Source: Cryptosporangium phraense (GTDB lineage: Bacteria; Actinomycetota; Actinomycetes; Mycobacteriales; Cryptosporangiaceae). From it: a stretch of DNA of 64,000 nucleotides. This document shows positions 1 through 8,978 of the stretch, piece after piece (position 1 is the first letter of the stretch; every line of letters begins with the position of its first letter). The translations under genes were made by a program, and so were the position numbers. The stretch is from positions 62,001 through 126,000 of the forward strand of contig NZ_VIRS01000002.1 in the NCBI RefSeq assembly GCF_006912135.1, read 5' to 3'. The notes beneath the pieces were generated by a model that had not been told where the DNA came from, did no database searches, and saw only the letters and a list, made by a program, of their open reading frames with translations.

Positions 1-2336
1 AGGTCGGGCAACGGCGGGCGTTCCGCGGCCGAGGCCGCGTTGTCGTCGGTGACCGGCCCGGACAGCAACCGCAGCACCGACCGGACCTTCTCGGTCTCGG
101 TCCGCAGCTCGGTGTCCCCGGTCCGCTCCGACGCCGTCGCGGCCTCGTCCAGCAATTCGGACGCCCGGTTGAACTCGCCCCGCTCGACCAGCGCGGCCGC
201 GAACTGGGGGATCAGCCCGACGCGACCGGGGTGCTCGGCCGGCAGCAGCGCGGTGGCCCGGCCGAGCAGCGTGATCGCGGCGGGCATGTCCCGACGGGCG
301 AACGCTCGCCGGCCGGCCCGCCCGAGGTGCTCGGCGGCCCGGCGGGACAGCTCGAGCGTGTCGGCGTCGACCGGCCCGATGCCGGTCCGGAACCGGGCCG
401 CCTGCTCGAGGTGGAACCCGACGATCTCCTCCAGCTCGGGCAGCCGCCCGGCCAGTTTCTCTTCCATCCAGCGGCCGGCCCGCTCGTGCAGGTGGGCGCG
501 TTCCCGCTTCGACAGCGAGTTGTAGGCCGCGTCCCGGACCAGCTGGTGACGGAAACGCAGCGCGCTCTCGCCGTGCAGCACCGACCCTTCCGGCCGCAAC
601 AGCTCCTTGCGGACCAGCGACAGCAGCGCGCCGGTCACGTCCCGCCGTTGTTCCGGCGGCGTCAGCGCGATGACCCCGTTGCGGTAGAAGACGTCCCCGA
701 TGACGCCGGCCCGCTCCAGCACCCCGCGCTCGTCCTTCGGCAGCCCGTCGAGACGGGCGGCGAGGAGCGCGGCGACGCTCGGCGGCACCGCCAGGCGGTT
801 GATCTCCGACGTCAGCGTCCACTTCCCGTCGACGCGGTCGAGCAGGCCGTCGTCGAGCAACATGCCGACGAGTTCCTCGATGTAGAGCGGGTTGCCCTCG
901 GCCGCCTCGACGATCCGCGCCCGCACCTCCTCGGCCCCGTCGGCGCCGTCGAGCAGGTTGTCGAGCAGGGCGGCCGACTCGCCCGCGGCCAGCGGTTCGA
1001 GCGTCAGCATCCAGGTGTTCACGCCACCCCGGCCCCACTCCGGCCGGCTCTCCAGCAACTCCGGACGGGACAGGCAGCAGATCAGCACCGGGCTGTCGCG
1101 CAACCACTCGGAGATCTGGGCGATGAGGTCGAGCAACGCCGGTTCCGCCCAGTGCAGATCGTCCAGAACCAGGACGAGGGGACGCCGGGAGGCGAGCGTG
1201 TGGGCGAACCGGTACATCGCCTGGGGGAGGTCTTCGACGCTGCCGGCCGGGATGGCCGCGGAGTTCGGAGCGCCACCTGCGGCCACCGGGGCCGTCGGGT
1301 CACCGAGCAGGCCGGCCAGCGCGGCCACCGTGTGGTTGTCGCCGGGGAGCAGCGCGGACAGCTTGGCCCGCACGGCCGCGGTGTCTTCCTCCGGCCCGGC
1401 CCCGGCGGCCTGCCGGACGACCTCGGCCAGCGGCAGGTACGTCAGACCGTCGCCGTAGCTCAGACACTCGCCGTGCAGGACCGTCGCCTGGTCCTGGACG
1501 TGAGCCAGCAGCTCGTGCAGCAACCGGGACTTCCCGGCGCCGCCGGAACCGATCACGGTCACCGTGCGGGCCGCGCGCTCGGCGACCGCCCGGTCGAACA
1601 GCTGGCGCAGCAGCTGCAGCTCCCGGGTCCGGCCGACGATCGGTGCGTCCAGCCGTCGCGCGTGTCCGGAAGCGCCGGGTTTGACGGCCAGCAGCCGCCA
1701 GGCGTCCACCGGGACGCCCCGGCCGCGAACGGTCATCGGCGGCAGCATCTCCGCGGTCACCGCGTCCCGGGAGAGCCGGTAGGTCGAGTCTCCGATCAGG
1801 ACCGTGCCCGGCTCGGCCGCGGTCTCCAGCCGGGCCGCCACGTTGACGACGTCACCGAGCGTGATGTCCTGCCCGAGAAACGCCTGCCCGATGACGACCT
1901 CGCCGGTGTTGACGCCGGTCCGCAGGTTCAGCGTGACGCCCCAGTCGCGCTGGAGCGTCACGTTCAGGCCCTCCAACGACGCGTGCAACTCACCGGCCGC
2001 CCGGACCGCGCGCACCGCGTCGTCCTCGCGGGAGTTCGGCAGCCCGAACACCGCCATCACCGCGTCGCCGATGAACTTCTGCACCCGGCCGCCATGTTTC
2101 ACGTGGATCGCGGTCGCGTGCTCGTAGTAACGGGTCATCATCCGGCGCAGCACCTCGGGGTCGAGGCGTTCGCCCAGCGCGCTGGAACCGACGACGTCGG
2201 TGAAGACGACCGTGATCGTCTTGCGCAGCTCTCTGGTGTCCTCGGAGGTCAGTGCGTTTCCGCAGGAAAAGCAGAACCTGGCCTGCGGTGGGTTGTTTTC
2301 CTCACCGCAGTTCGAGCACCGGATCTCGGGTGGCAC
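1..2336 (-). CDS. Class III adenylate cyclase fused to an AAA/STAND-type ATPase (C-terminus beyond window)
   Basis: This cytosolic signalling protein should make cAMP and carries a large ATPase module. The chosen GTG start opens with a zinc ribbon (C7, C10, C22, C25). The cyclase domain spans about residues 40-215. It has both metal aspartates (D47 and D91), the adenine-specifying pair K87 and D162, and transition-state residues N165 and R169, so it looks active and ATP-specific. After a short linker comes a Walker A motif (GSGGAGKS, 263-270), a Walker B-like stretch (LVLVLDDLHWA, about 355) and a helical region reaching the window edge. At least 778 residues are present and the stop is off-window. 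It is the last visible gene of a minus-strand run with a CRP-like regulator and a Ser/Thr kinase, which suggests cAMP may feed that regulator (inference). An in-frame GTG 36 bases upstream is an alternative start. Confidence 0.9.
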   Translation of the reverse strand, partial: MPPEIRCSNCGEENNPPQARFCFSCGNALTSEDTRELRKTITVVFTDVVGSSALGERLDPEVLRRMMTRYYEHATAIHVKHGGRVQKFIGDAVMAVFGLPNSREDDAVRAVRAAGELHASLEGLNVTLQRDWGVTLNLRTGVNTGEVVIGQAFLGQDITLGDVVNVAARLETAAEPGTVLIGDSTYRLSRDAVTAEMLPPMTVRGRGVPVDAWRLLAVKPGASGHARRLDAPIVGRTRELQLLRQLFDRAVAERAARTVTVIGSGGAGKSRLLHELLAHVQDQATVLHGECLSYGDGLTYLPLAEVVRQAAGAGPEEDTAAVRAKLSALLPGDNHTVAALAGLLGDPTAPVAAGGAPNSAAIPAGSVEDLPQAMYRFAHTLASRRPLVLVLDDLHWAEPALLDLIAQISEWLRDSPVLICCLSRPELLESRPEWGRGGVNTWMLTLEPLAAGESAALLDNLLDGADGAEEVRARIVEAAEGNPLYIEELVGMLLDDGLLDRVDGKWTLTSEINRLAVPPSVAALLAARLDGLPKDERGVLERAGVIGDVFYRNGVIALTPPEQRRDVTGALLSLVRKELLRPEGSVLHGESALRFRHQLVRDAAYNSLSKRERAHLHERAGRWMEEKLAGRLPELEEIVGFHLEQAARFRTGIGPVDADTLELSRRAAEHLGRAGRRAFARRDMPAAITLLGRATALLPAEHPGRVGLIPQFAAALVERGEFNRASELLDEAATASERTGDTELRTETEKVRSVLRLLSGPVTDDNAASAAERPPLPD

Positions 2337-2440
2337 GGGGGTAGCGTAGGCGTCCCGCGCTCCCGAGCCCACCCGGACTGACGGAGACCTGACTTCGTGG
2401 TCTGGCTCACGCGGGGTAGGCGGGGTAGGCGGGGAAACAG

Positions 2441-3106
2441 TCACCGGGCCTTACGCACGAGCGCAGCCGGGTTGAGGATTTCGATCTTCGATCGTCCGAT
2501 CGCGATGATGCCCGCCTCCTCGACCGCGCGCAGCGCCTGGTTGGTCGTCGGCCGCGACGTCCCGGCCAGGCTGGCGATGACCTCCTGGGTCAGCGGCACC
2601 GCGACCGGACGGGTCTGGCCGTCGTCGTAGGCGCGGGCCAGGTTGGCCAGCCGGCGCAGCACGCGCTTGTCGGCGGGCAGGTAGAGGAACTCCAACAGCC
2701 GGCCGTTCAACCGGCGCACCTGGTTGGCCAGTAACTGGGCCAGCACGCGGTCCATCGGCGGGTACTGCTGACGCAGCGCGTCGAACCGGTCACGCTGCAG
2801 TGACAGCGTCTCGCAGCCCTCGAGCGCGGTCACGGTCGCCGACCGCACGGCCTTGCTCGGGTCGGCCTCGAGCAGCGCGAGCTCGCCGACGGTCTCGCCG
2901 GGGCCGGCGATCGCCAGCGTGACGCTGTCTCCCGCGTCGGTCGTGACCCGGACGCTGACATGACCGGACTCGATCAGGTGCAGGGAGTTCGCCGGGTCAC
3001 CCTCGTGGAACAGGACCTCGTTCCGGCGGAACTTCCGCCTGCGGGCGACGGCCAGCAGCTCGCGCCGCTCCTTGTCGCTGATCATGGACAGCGTTGACCA
3101 CTCCAT
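2441..3106 (-). CDS. CRP/FNR-family transcriptional regulator
   Basis: A 221-residue regulator with an N-terminal cyclic-nucleotide-binding beta-barrel (about 10-125), a long dimerisation helix (about 125-150) and a C-terminal winged helix (about 160-215). The barrel keeps a recognisable phosphate-binding cassette (GELALLEADPSKAVRSATV), although the usual R-[ST]-A element reads R-S-A in shifted spacing, so cAMP binding is likely but not certain. The recognition-helix region reads SLAGTSRPTTNQAL, typical of Crp proteins. The stop lies 104 bp before the cyclase-ATPase start and the start lies 16 bp after the kinase stop. The order suggests the regulator senses the product of the neighbouring cyclase or is phosphorylated by the kinase; both are inferences. 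Confidence 0.9.
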   Translation of the reverse strand: MEWSTLSMISDKERRELLAVARRRKFRRNEVLFHEGDPANSLHLIESGHVSVRVTTDAGDSVTLAIAGPGETVGELALLEADPSKAVRSATVTALEGCETLSLQRDRFDALRQQYPPMDRVLAQLLANQVRRLNGRLLEFLYLPADKRVLRRLANLARAYDDGQTRPVAVPLTQEVIASLAGTSRPTTNQALRAVEEAGIIAIGRSKIEILNPAALVRKAR

Positions 3107-3122
3107 CGACCGGGACTCTCCC

Positions 3123-5168
3123 TCAGGAACGGAACTTCACGGAATCGAGCAAGGTCTTGAACTTGCCCTCGTTCTTGTCCCAGGCGCTCTCGGACGCGAA
3201 GAACACCAGCACGACGGTCTGGGTGGACGTCGGGTCCTTGACGATGAAGCAGCGGATCCGCAGGTTGCCGTCGCCGCCCGACTCCTGCAGCGAGCCGTCG
3301 TGTCGGGTCGCGTCCCGCCCGTCGACGACCGTCGTCTGCTGGACGTTGAGCGTCACGGTGGCCGGCAGCTGGGTGGAGAGCGAGGCCTTGCGATCGTCCG
3401 GGTTGGCCGGGAAGTCCGTGGTCGACAGCGTCGTGTACACCCCGACCACCGAGTCGGGGTCCTTCTTCTCCACCCGGTCGAGGTCGCTCCAGACCGTGCT
3501 CGCGCCCGGCGTGCCGAACAGCGACAACGCCTCGCTCGCGTGCGGCGAGAACACCACGTTCGTGCCCGGACCGGCCTGTTTCCAGCTTGCCGGGTAGTCG
3601 AACGAGATCGGCACCGTCTCGTTGGCGGTGAAGTGCTTCGTGCCCTCCTGGAACGGTTTGAGGAGCGAGATCCCCACCAGCACGATCACGACGACGATCG
3701 CCGCGGCCAGCCCGCCGATCAGCAATTTCCGCCGCCCCGAGCCGGACGACGACGCCGAGCCCGCGGGCGGCCCGCTGACGCCGTGCGGCGGACCGCTCAC
3801 ACCGTGCGGAGGGCCACTCACGCCGTGCGGGGGCGACGAGTAGGGGTACGGCGGGGCGGACGCGGCCGGCGGGGCCGAGTACGGGTACGGCGGGGCCGAG
3901 CCGGGCTGCGGCGGGGCCGAGTACGGGTAGGGGACCCCGCTGTGCTGACTCGGCGGCGCCGAGTACGGAGCCATCCCCGGCGGCGGGGTCGAGTACTGCG
4001 GCGGCGCCGAGGCCGGTGGGGCCGAGTGGGGTGGCGCCGACTGGGGCGGGTAGGTGCCGGGCGGGAACTGGGTCGGCGAGTACTGGTGCGGGTACGGCGT
4101 CTGCGGTGAGTACTCCCCGCCCGGAATGTGCGTGGTCGGCAGCGGCGTAGTGCCCTGAGGCTGCGCCCCGGTTTGCGCCCCGGTCTGGGCGCCCGACTGC
4201 GGTCCGCCCGGGTACGTCGGGCTGCCCGGATACGTCGACGGGGGCGCGCTGCTCGGGCTGACCGCGGTGCCACCGGTCGCGCTGGCCGGAAGGTTCACCG
4301 GGTTGCCGCTGAAGGCGGCGCCCAACGCGCTGATGAACTCGCCGCAGGACGCGAACCGCCCCTCCGGGCCCTTCGCCATCGCGGTCTCGACGACCTTGTC
4401 GACCGCCGCCGGAATGTCCGGGCGCACCGAGCTGATCGGCGCAGGCATCTCCATCAGGTGCGCCCAGAGCAGGGCCGCGTCGTCGTCCCTGGTGAACGGC
4501 ACCTTGCCGGTCAGCGACTGGTAGACCACGCAGCCCAGCGCGTAGACGTCGGTGCGGGCGTCGACGGCCTTGCCGCCGATCTGCTCGGGTGCGACGTAGT
4601 CCATCGTCCCGACGACGATGCCGGTCGCGGTGACGCCGGTCAGCGACGACGCCCGCTTGGTGAGGCCGAAGTCGGACAGGTACACGTGGTCGCGGCCGCC
4701 CGGCGCGGTGGCCGCCGAGACCAGGATGTTCGCCGGCTTGACGTCCCGGTGGACCAGCCCGGCCTTGTGGGCGGCGTCCAGGGCCGCCCCGACCTGGCCG
4801 AAGACGCCCATCGCCTCGTCGACGGTGAGCGTCCCGCGCCGCTTGAGCACGACCTTGAGGTCGGCGCCCTCCACGAAGCGCATGGCCAGGTAGAGGTGGC
4901 CGTCGACCTCGCCGGCCTCGTAGATCGGGATGATGTTCGGATGGTCGAGTGACGCGGCCAGTCGCGACTCGCGAAGGAACCGCTGCCGGAACTCCTCGTT
5001 CTGGGCGAGTTCCGGCGCGAGCACCTTCACCGCGACGATGCGGCCGAGTCGGGTGTCTTCCGCGCGGTAGACGTAGGCCATCCCACCGCGCCCGATGAGC
5101 GACTGCATCTCGTAGCCCGCAGCGCGAAGCCCTTCGAGGCGCGCGGACTCGATCGAATCACCACTCAT
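3123..5168 (-). CDS. PknB-like transmembrane Ser/Thr protein kinase
   Basis: This 681-residue receptor-type kinase has an intact Hanks-type domain at about 19-290. Visible are the glycine loop GRGGMAYVY (26-34), K48, the catalytic loop HRDVKPAN (D142), DFG (D166) and APEQ. It is followed by about 190 residues of low-complexity Pro/Ser/Tyr-rich linker with tandem YSAPP and HGVSGPP units, one membrane helix (GGLAAAIVVVIVLVGI) and an extracellular domain of about 170 residues with no PASTA repeats. The outside domain is thus a different sensor from that of classical PknB. The gene starts 32 bp after the pseudoprotease stop and ends 16 bp before the CRP-like gene, so co-transcription is very likely. 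Substrates are unknown. Confidence 0.95.
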   Translation of the reverse strand: MSGDSIESARLEGLRAAGYEMQSLIGRGGMAYVYRAEDTRLGRIVAVKVLAPELAQNEEFRQRFLRESRLAASLDHPNIIPIYEAGEVDGHLYLAMRFVEGADLKVVLKRRGTLTVDEAMGVFGQVGAALDAAHKAGLVHRDVKPANILVSAATAPGGRDHVYLSDFGLTKRASSLTGVTATGIVVGTMDYVAPEQIGGKAVDARTDVYALGCVVYQSLTGKVPFTRDDDAALLWAHLMEMPAPISSVRPDIPAAVDKVVETAMAKGPEGRFASCGEFISALGAAFSGNPVNLPASATGGTAVSPSSAPPSTYPGSPTYPGGPQSGAQTGAQTGAQPQGTTPLPTTHIPGGEYSPQTPYPHQYSPTQFPPGTYPPQSAPPHSAPPASAPPQYSTPPPGMAPYSAPPSQHSGVPYPYSAPPQPGSAPPYPYSAPPAASAPPYPYSSPPHGVSGPPHGVSGPPHGVSGPPAGSASSSGSGRRKLLIGGLAAAIVVVIVLVGISLLKPFQEGTKHFTANETVPISFDYPASWKQAGPGTNVVFSPHASEALSLFGTPGASTVWSDLDRVEKKDPDSVVGVYTTLSTTDFPANPDDRKASLSTQLPATVTLNVQQTTVVDGRDATRHDGSLQESGGDGNLRIRCFIVKDPTSTQTVVLVFFASESAWDKNEGKFKTLLDSVKFRS

Positions 5169-5200
5169 CGCTGACCACCGGTTCGGTTCGACACGACGTC

Positions 5201-6961
5201 TCAGTGCACCCGGCTACCGCAGTAACCGCAGAACTGCTGCCCCGACTGGAGCGGCTGCCCACAATGGTCACAGCTTCCGGCCCCGTCGGCCGGCGCGTCA
5301 CCCGGACGGGCGGCAAGCAGGCTAGTGGGTGCCTCGCCGTCCGCGGCGACCACGGTAGCGCCGCTGGGCGAGCCCGCACCCGAGTTGCCCGGCGCGGCAC
5401 CGGGCAGAGCGGGCGCGTTGCCCGGAACACCCGGCACGTAGTGCAGAACGGTCTGCCCGTTCGGGTCGACGTACGGCACGCCCGACTGCGGCGCACCGGC
5501 CGGTGGCTCGGTGTACGCGGGCACGCCCGGGTACGGGTACGGGCCGCCGTAGGGACCACCGGGCTGGCGCGGATCGACCCAGCCGGGCGGCGGGGCAGCG
5601 CCGGGGTACGGCTGCCCGTAGCCCGGCATCATGTTCGGGTCCGGCGTCGGACCGGTGACGGTCTTGTTCTTGCCGCCCCGTCCGCGGAAGAGCACGAAGC
5701 CGAGCAGCAGCGCGAGGACGACGACGGCGGCCAGCCCACCCCAGAGCAGGATGTTCGGCGACGAACCGGAGTCACTCGAACTACCGTTGTCGGTCGAGCC
5801 GAAGCCCGACGTGTCGGTCGCGCCCTCGCTGCCCTTGTCGGCCGACGTGCCCTTGCGCTGGTTGGCGACCGCGAGCTTCTCGGTCGCGAGCGCGTGGCCG
5901 GGGTAGAGCTTGAGCACCTGGGCCAGGTTCGGCGCGGCCGCCGAGTAGAGGCCGTTGTTGTAGTTGTGCAGCGCGTTCTCGTAGACGAGGTCGGTCGGGC
6001 CGCGCTCGGGCGTGACGCCGACCGCGGACAGCGCGTCGGCGACCGCGTCCGGGCCGACCAGCTTGACCTGGCTGCCGGACTTCGTGAGGAAGCCGACCAC
6101 CTGGCCCTTCTCCGAGACGACCGGAGCGCCGTCCAGGCCGTTGGTGAAGCCGGCGTTCACCTCGGCCTGGTAGTCGTCGTTCGGCCGCTCGACCCCACTG
6201 CCCTTCTTGGTGAAGTGCGCCTGGACGATCTTGAGCGACTTCTCGTCGGTCGGCGTGTTCGTGAAGCCGAGCTCGGAGATCGCCTCGACGTCGGCGGACG
6301 AGCTGCCCAGCACGACCGACGGCATGCTGCTCGCGCCGACCTTCAGCACCGACACCGGCGCCTTCTTGCCGCCGGTCGGGTACACGACCTCGGCGGGCAG
6401 GTTGCCGAACTGCTTCTGGTCGGCGACGAACGGCTGCACGACGACGACGGCCTGGGTGAAGATCACGCAGCCACCGGTCTCGTCGGTGGTGTTGCCCTGG
6501 TAGCAGCGCTGCAGCCGGCGGCTGACGACGTCGGAGGTGTTGCCCGACGGCTTCGCCTTGCTGTACGGGTCGGCGGGCATCGGCGCGCCGTCGCCGTAGC
6601 GCTCGTTGAAGATCTTGTTGATCGCGAAGTTCGCGGCCCGGCTCAGGTCGACCCCGGTGACGGTCGGTGACGTCACGATCGTGCCGCTGGGGTTGACGAC
6701 CGCGCCGCTCCCGGTGGCCAGCAACGGCTCGTACGAGCGCTGGACCAGCGAGATGTCGTTACCGGTCGAGCCGCGGAAGTTGTGCTCGATCAGCGAGATG
6801 CTGACCTTGCCGTACGTCATGATCCGGACCACGGCGGGCGAGATGAGCTGGACCGGCGTGGGGTGCTTGTGGGCTTGGGCCGGCGAGGCGGTGCCGAGTA
6901 CGAAGGCCGAGACGCACACAGCGACTACTGCTGCGGTCAGCCGGAGACGAGGCAGACGCAT
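5201..6961 (-). CDS. Membrane-anchored trypsin-fold pseudoprotease with cytosolic zinc ribbon
   Basis: The 586-residue protein has a signal peptide (1-30, ending AQA), an exported trypsin/HtrA-like domain (about 35-320), a TPR-like helical segment (about 328-370), a Ser/Asp/Gly-rich linker, one membrane helix (about 405-427), a Pro/Gly/Tyr-rich cytosolic region and a C-terminal double-CxxC zinc ribbon. The fold is recognisable, but none of the triad residues is in place: the His position reads T100 (IVTSPTVT), the Asp position P202 (APVSVLKV), and the GDSGGP motif reads GLDGAP with D277 for Ser. It is therefore probably a binding sensor, not an enzyme. I chose the ATG at 6961 because GGAGGA sits about 7 bases upstream; a GTG 15 bases further up would overlap that site. 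It is the first gene of the kinase operon. Confidence 0.88.
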   Translation of the reverse strand: MRLPRLRLTAAVVAVCVSAFVLGTASPAQAHKHPTPVQLISPAVVRIMTYGKVSISLIEHNFRGSTGNDISLVQRSYEPLLATGSGAVVNPSGTIVTSPTVTGVDLSRAANFAINKIFNERYGDGAPMPADPYSKAKPSGNTSDVVSRRLQRCYQGNTTDETGGCVIFTQAVVVVQPFVADQKQFGNLPAEVVYPTGGKKAPVSVLKVGASSMPSVVLGSSSADVEAISELGFTNTPTDEKSLKIVQAHFTKKGSGVERPNDDYQAEVNAGFTNGLDGAPVVSEKGQVVGFLTKSGSQVKLVGPDAVADALSAVGVTPERGPTDLVYENALHNYNNGLYSAAAPNLAQVLKLYPGHALATEKLAVANQRKGTSADKGSEGATDTSGFGSTDNGSSSDSGSSPNILLWGGLAAVVVLALLLGFVLFRGRGGKNKTVTGPTPDPNMMPGYGQPYPGAAPPPGWVDPRQPGGPYGGPYPYPGVPAYTEPPAGAPQSGVPYVDPNGQTVLHYVPGVPGNAPALPGAAPGNSGAGSPSGATVVAADGEAPTSLLAARPGDAPADGAGSCDHCGQPLQSGQQFCGYCGSRVH

Positions 6962-7531
6962 GGGGAGTTCCTCCACTCGGAGGGATGGAGAGGAGCGTCG
7001 AACATCGGCGGTTGGCCGGCGCCTGTAGCTGGACCATGAATCCGGTGAAAGTTATCACGGGCCTAAGGGCGGCGTAACCGGACAAGTGACTGGTCCGGGT
7101 GTGGTAGTCGGAACCCCGACAATGCCCGGCCGGCCACGGTGTGAGCAGCACTGTCGCTTCGCGACAATCGCTCGCGCGCACGGGTGTGGCTGCTGTTAAA
7201 CGGACGTCGTGGTCATCGCCCCGGTCCTCTCCGATTTGTCGGAAGCATTCTCGTCGTCGGCACACGCGGCGGCGCGGCCCGTGTACAGGGTGCGGGCCGT
7301 CGGGTGGAACCGAGATCGTGGCGAGAACGCCCGGAACGTTCGCACCAGAACACTTCTCGGACTCAATCTGACGGTCGGGCCGGGGCCGCGTCACGCGATC
7401 CGGCGGACGTCCCGTGCTGGCCCGGTAGGGGTCTGCCGCTCCGGTCGGGTAGATGTGACTCTCCGGTCTGGACTGGATCCGCCGAACGGAGGGTCAGTTC
7501 GGGTTTTCGTCCGGCTGGCAGACTGAACGGC
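6962..7531. other. Divergent intergenic region, operon promoter and GntR gene leader
   Basis: This 570-bp gap lies between two divergent transcription units and must hold both promoters. No coding frame with convincing codon use is present. A short inverted repeat (TGTCGC-TTC-GCGACA, 7152-7166) is the only clear symmetry I see. I cannot assign a -35/-10 pair for either direction with confidence. Confidence 0.5.
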
Positions 7532-8203
7532 GTGGAGAACGTCGTCGCGCCATCCGAGACGGATGCGCTGGAAACCCCGAGCCTGGTCGACCTGGCGGTC
7601 GCCCGGCTCCGCGCGGACATCCTCAGCGGCGGCACCGAACCGGGCGAAAGACTCATCGAGGAACAGCTCACCCGCCGTTTCGGCATCAGCCGCGCCCCGC
7701 TCCGCGAGGCGCTCCGCCTGCTGGCCCAGCAGGGCCTGATCGACCACTTCCCGCGCCGGGGGGCTCGCGTCGCCACGCTCACGGACGCCGACCTGCAGCA
7801 GCTGTACGGGGTGCGGGACGTCCTGGAGCGGTACGCGGTCGAGCAGGCGTTCCCGATCGACGACCCCCGCCGGCTGGTCGCGCTGCACGCCGAGCTCGAC
7901 GCGATGCGGGTGGCCGACGACGTGGGCGACCGGTTCGCGATGGCCGAGGCGCACCGGCGGTTCCACATCGCGCTGGTCGGGCTGGCCGACAACCGCCAGC
8001 TGGCCTGGGTGCACGAGTCGGTGCTGGTGAAGACCCAGCTCTACATGGCGATCAACCTGCGCCGCGAGGCCGACACCGGGCACGGCGCCGACAACGTGGC
8101 CCGCCACCGGCGCCTCTTCGACGCGATCGCGGTCAGCGGAGCCGACGCCGACACGATCGTCGCCGAGCTCGCGTCGCACGGCGCCCGCCAGTACATCTCC
8201 TAG
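7532..8203 (+). CDS. GntR/FadR-family transcriptional regulator (FCD type)
   Basis: A 223-residue regulator with an N-terminal winged helix (about 10-80, containing GERLIEEQLTRRFGISRAPLREALR in segments typical of the family) and an all-helical FCD ligand-binding domain (about 90-215) with histidines spaced as in metal-binding FadR members. The GTG start at 7532 is preferred over upstream in-frame starts, which would add over 100 residues of non-family sequence. It stands immediately upstream of two cysteine hydrolases, a permease and an AtzH-like gene on the same strand and is the obvious candidate local regulator. A near-palindrome TGTATGCA overlaps the start codon of the next gene and could be part of its operator (inference). 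Confidence 0.9.
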   Translation: MENVVAPSETDALETPSLVDLAVARLRADILSGGTEPGERLIEEQLTRRFGISRAPLREALRLLAQQGLIDHFPRRGARVATLTDADLQQLYGVRDVLERYAVEQAFPIDDPRRLVALHAELDAMRVADDVGDRFAMAEAHRRFHIALVGLADNRQLAWVHESVLVKTQLYMAINLRREADTGHGADNVARHRRLFDAIAVSGADADTIVAELASHGARQYIS

Positions 8204-8264
8204 CGTCATCGATACGTAACGCGCAGGAGCGGTTTCTGAAAAGAGTCGCTCGACAATCGACTGT

Positions 8265-8966
8265 ATGCAATCCGAGGGAACGGCCCGGATCGGGCCGGTG
8301 AACGCGCAGCCCTACGCCTGGCCGTACGACGGCTCGGTACCCGCCGACAAAACTGCACTTCTCCTCATCGACTGGCAGACCGACTTCTGCGGCCCGGGTG
8401 GTTACGTCGACTCGATGGGCTACGACATCGAGCTCACCCGGGCCGGTCTCCCGACCACCGCCAAACTGCTGGAGCACGCCCGCTCGATCGGGATGCTCGT
8501 CATCCACACCCGCGAGGGTCACGACCGCGACCTCTCCGACCTCCCGCCGAACAAGCGCTGGCGGTCGGCGCAGATCGGCGCCGAGATCGGGGCGCCGGGC
8601 CCGTGCGGGCGCATCCTCGTCCGCGGCGAGCCGGGCTGGGAGATCGTCCCCGAGGTCGCGCCGGTGCCCGGCGAGGTCGTCGTCGACAAGCCGGGCAAGG
8701 GCGCGTTCTACGCCACGAACCTCGACCTCGTGCTCCGGACGCACGGCATCACGCACCTCATCCTCACCGGCATCACGACCGACGTGTGCGTCCACACGAC
8801 GATGCGCGAGGCCAACGACCGGGGCTACGAGTGCGTGATCCTGTCCGACTGCACCGGCGCGACCGATCCCGCCAACCACGCCGCAGCCCTGCACATGGTG
8901 ACGATGCAGGGCGGCGTCTTCGGCTGCGTCAGCACCTCCGACGACATCATCGCGGCCACGAACTGA
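8265..8966 (+). CDS. biuH: Biuret amidohydrolase-like cysteine hydrolase (isochorismatase fold)
   Basis: This 233-residue isochorismatase-superfamily enzyme is predicted to hydrolyse biuret to allophanate and ammonia. The triad is D36, K142 and C175, in [17 protein letters not shown] and TDVCVHTT. These numbers match those I recall for characterised Rhizobium BiuH, and the flanking motifs ([30 protein letters not shown]) also resemble BiuH closely from memory. RutB-type ureidoacrylate hydrolase is the main alternative. No strong Shine-Dalgarno is visible before the ATG; the residue numbering supports this start. It leads a five-gene tandem cluster. Allophanate hydrolase is not in the window, so the next step must be encoded elsewhere. 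Confidence 0.85.
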   Translation: MQSEGTARIGPVNAQPYAWPYDGSVPADKTALLLIDWQTDFCGPGGYVDSMGYDIELTRAGLPTTAKLLEHARSIGMLVIHTREGHDRDLSDLPPNKRWRSAQIGAEIGAPGPCGRILVRGEPGWEIVPEVAPVPGEVVVDKPGKGAFYATNLDLVLRTHGITHLILTGITTDVCVHTTMREANDRGYECVILSDCTGATDPANHAAALHMVTMQGGVFGCVSTSDDIIAATN

Positions 8967-8978
8967 CCCGGGAGGCGC

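Noticed and set aside
231-2381. A 716-codon open frame on the plus strand opposite the cyclase-ATPase gene
   Set aside because: It is antisense to a gene with clear domains and encodes His/Arg/Gly/Gln-rich sequence without any family; high GC leaves such frames open by chance.
7152-7166. TGTCGC-TTC-GCGACA inverted repeat as an operator or terminator
   Set aside because: Six-base arms with a 3-base loop are expected by chance in a GC-rich 570-bp gap, and no other feature supports it.
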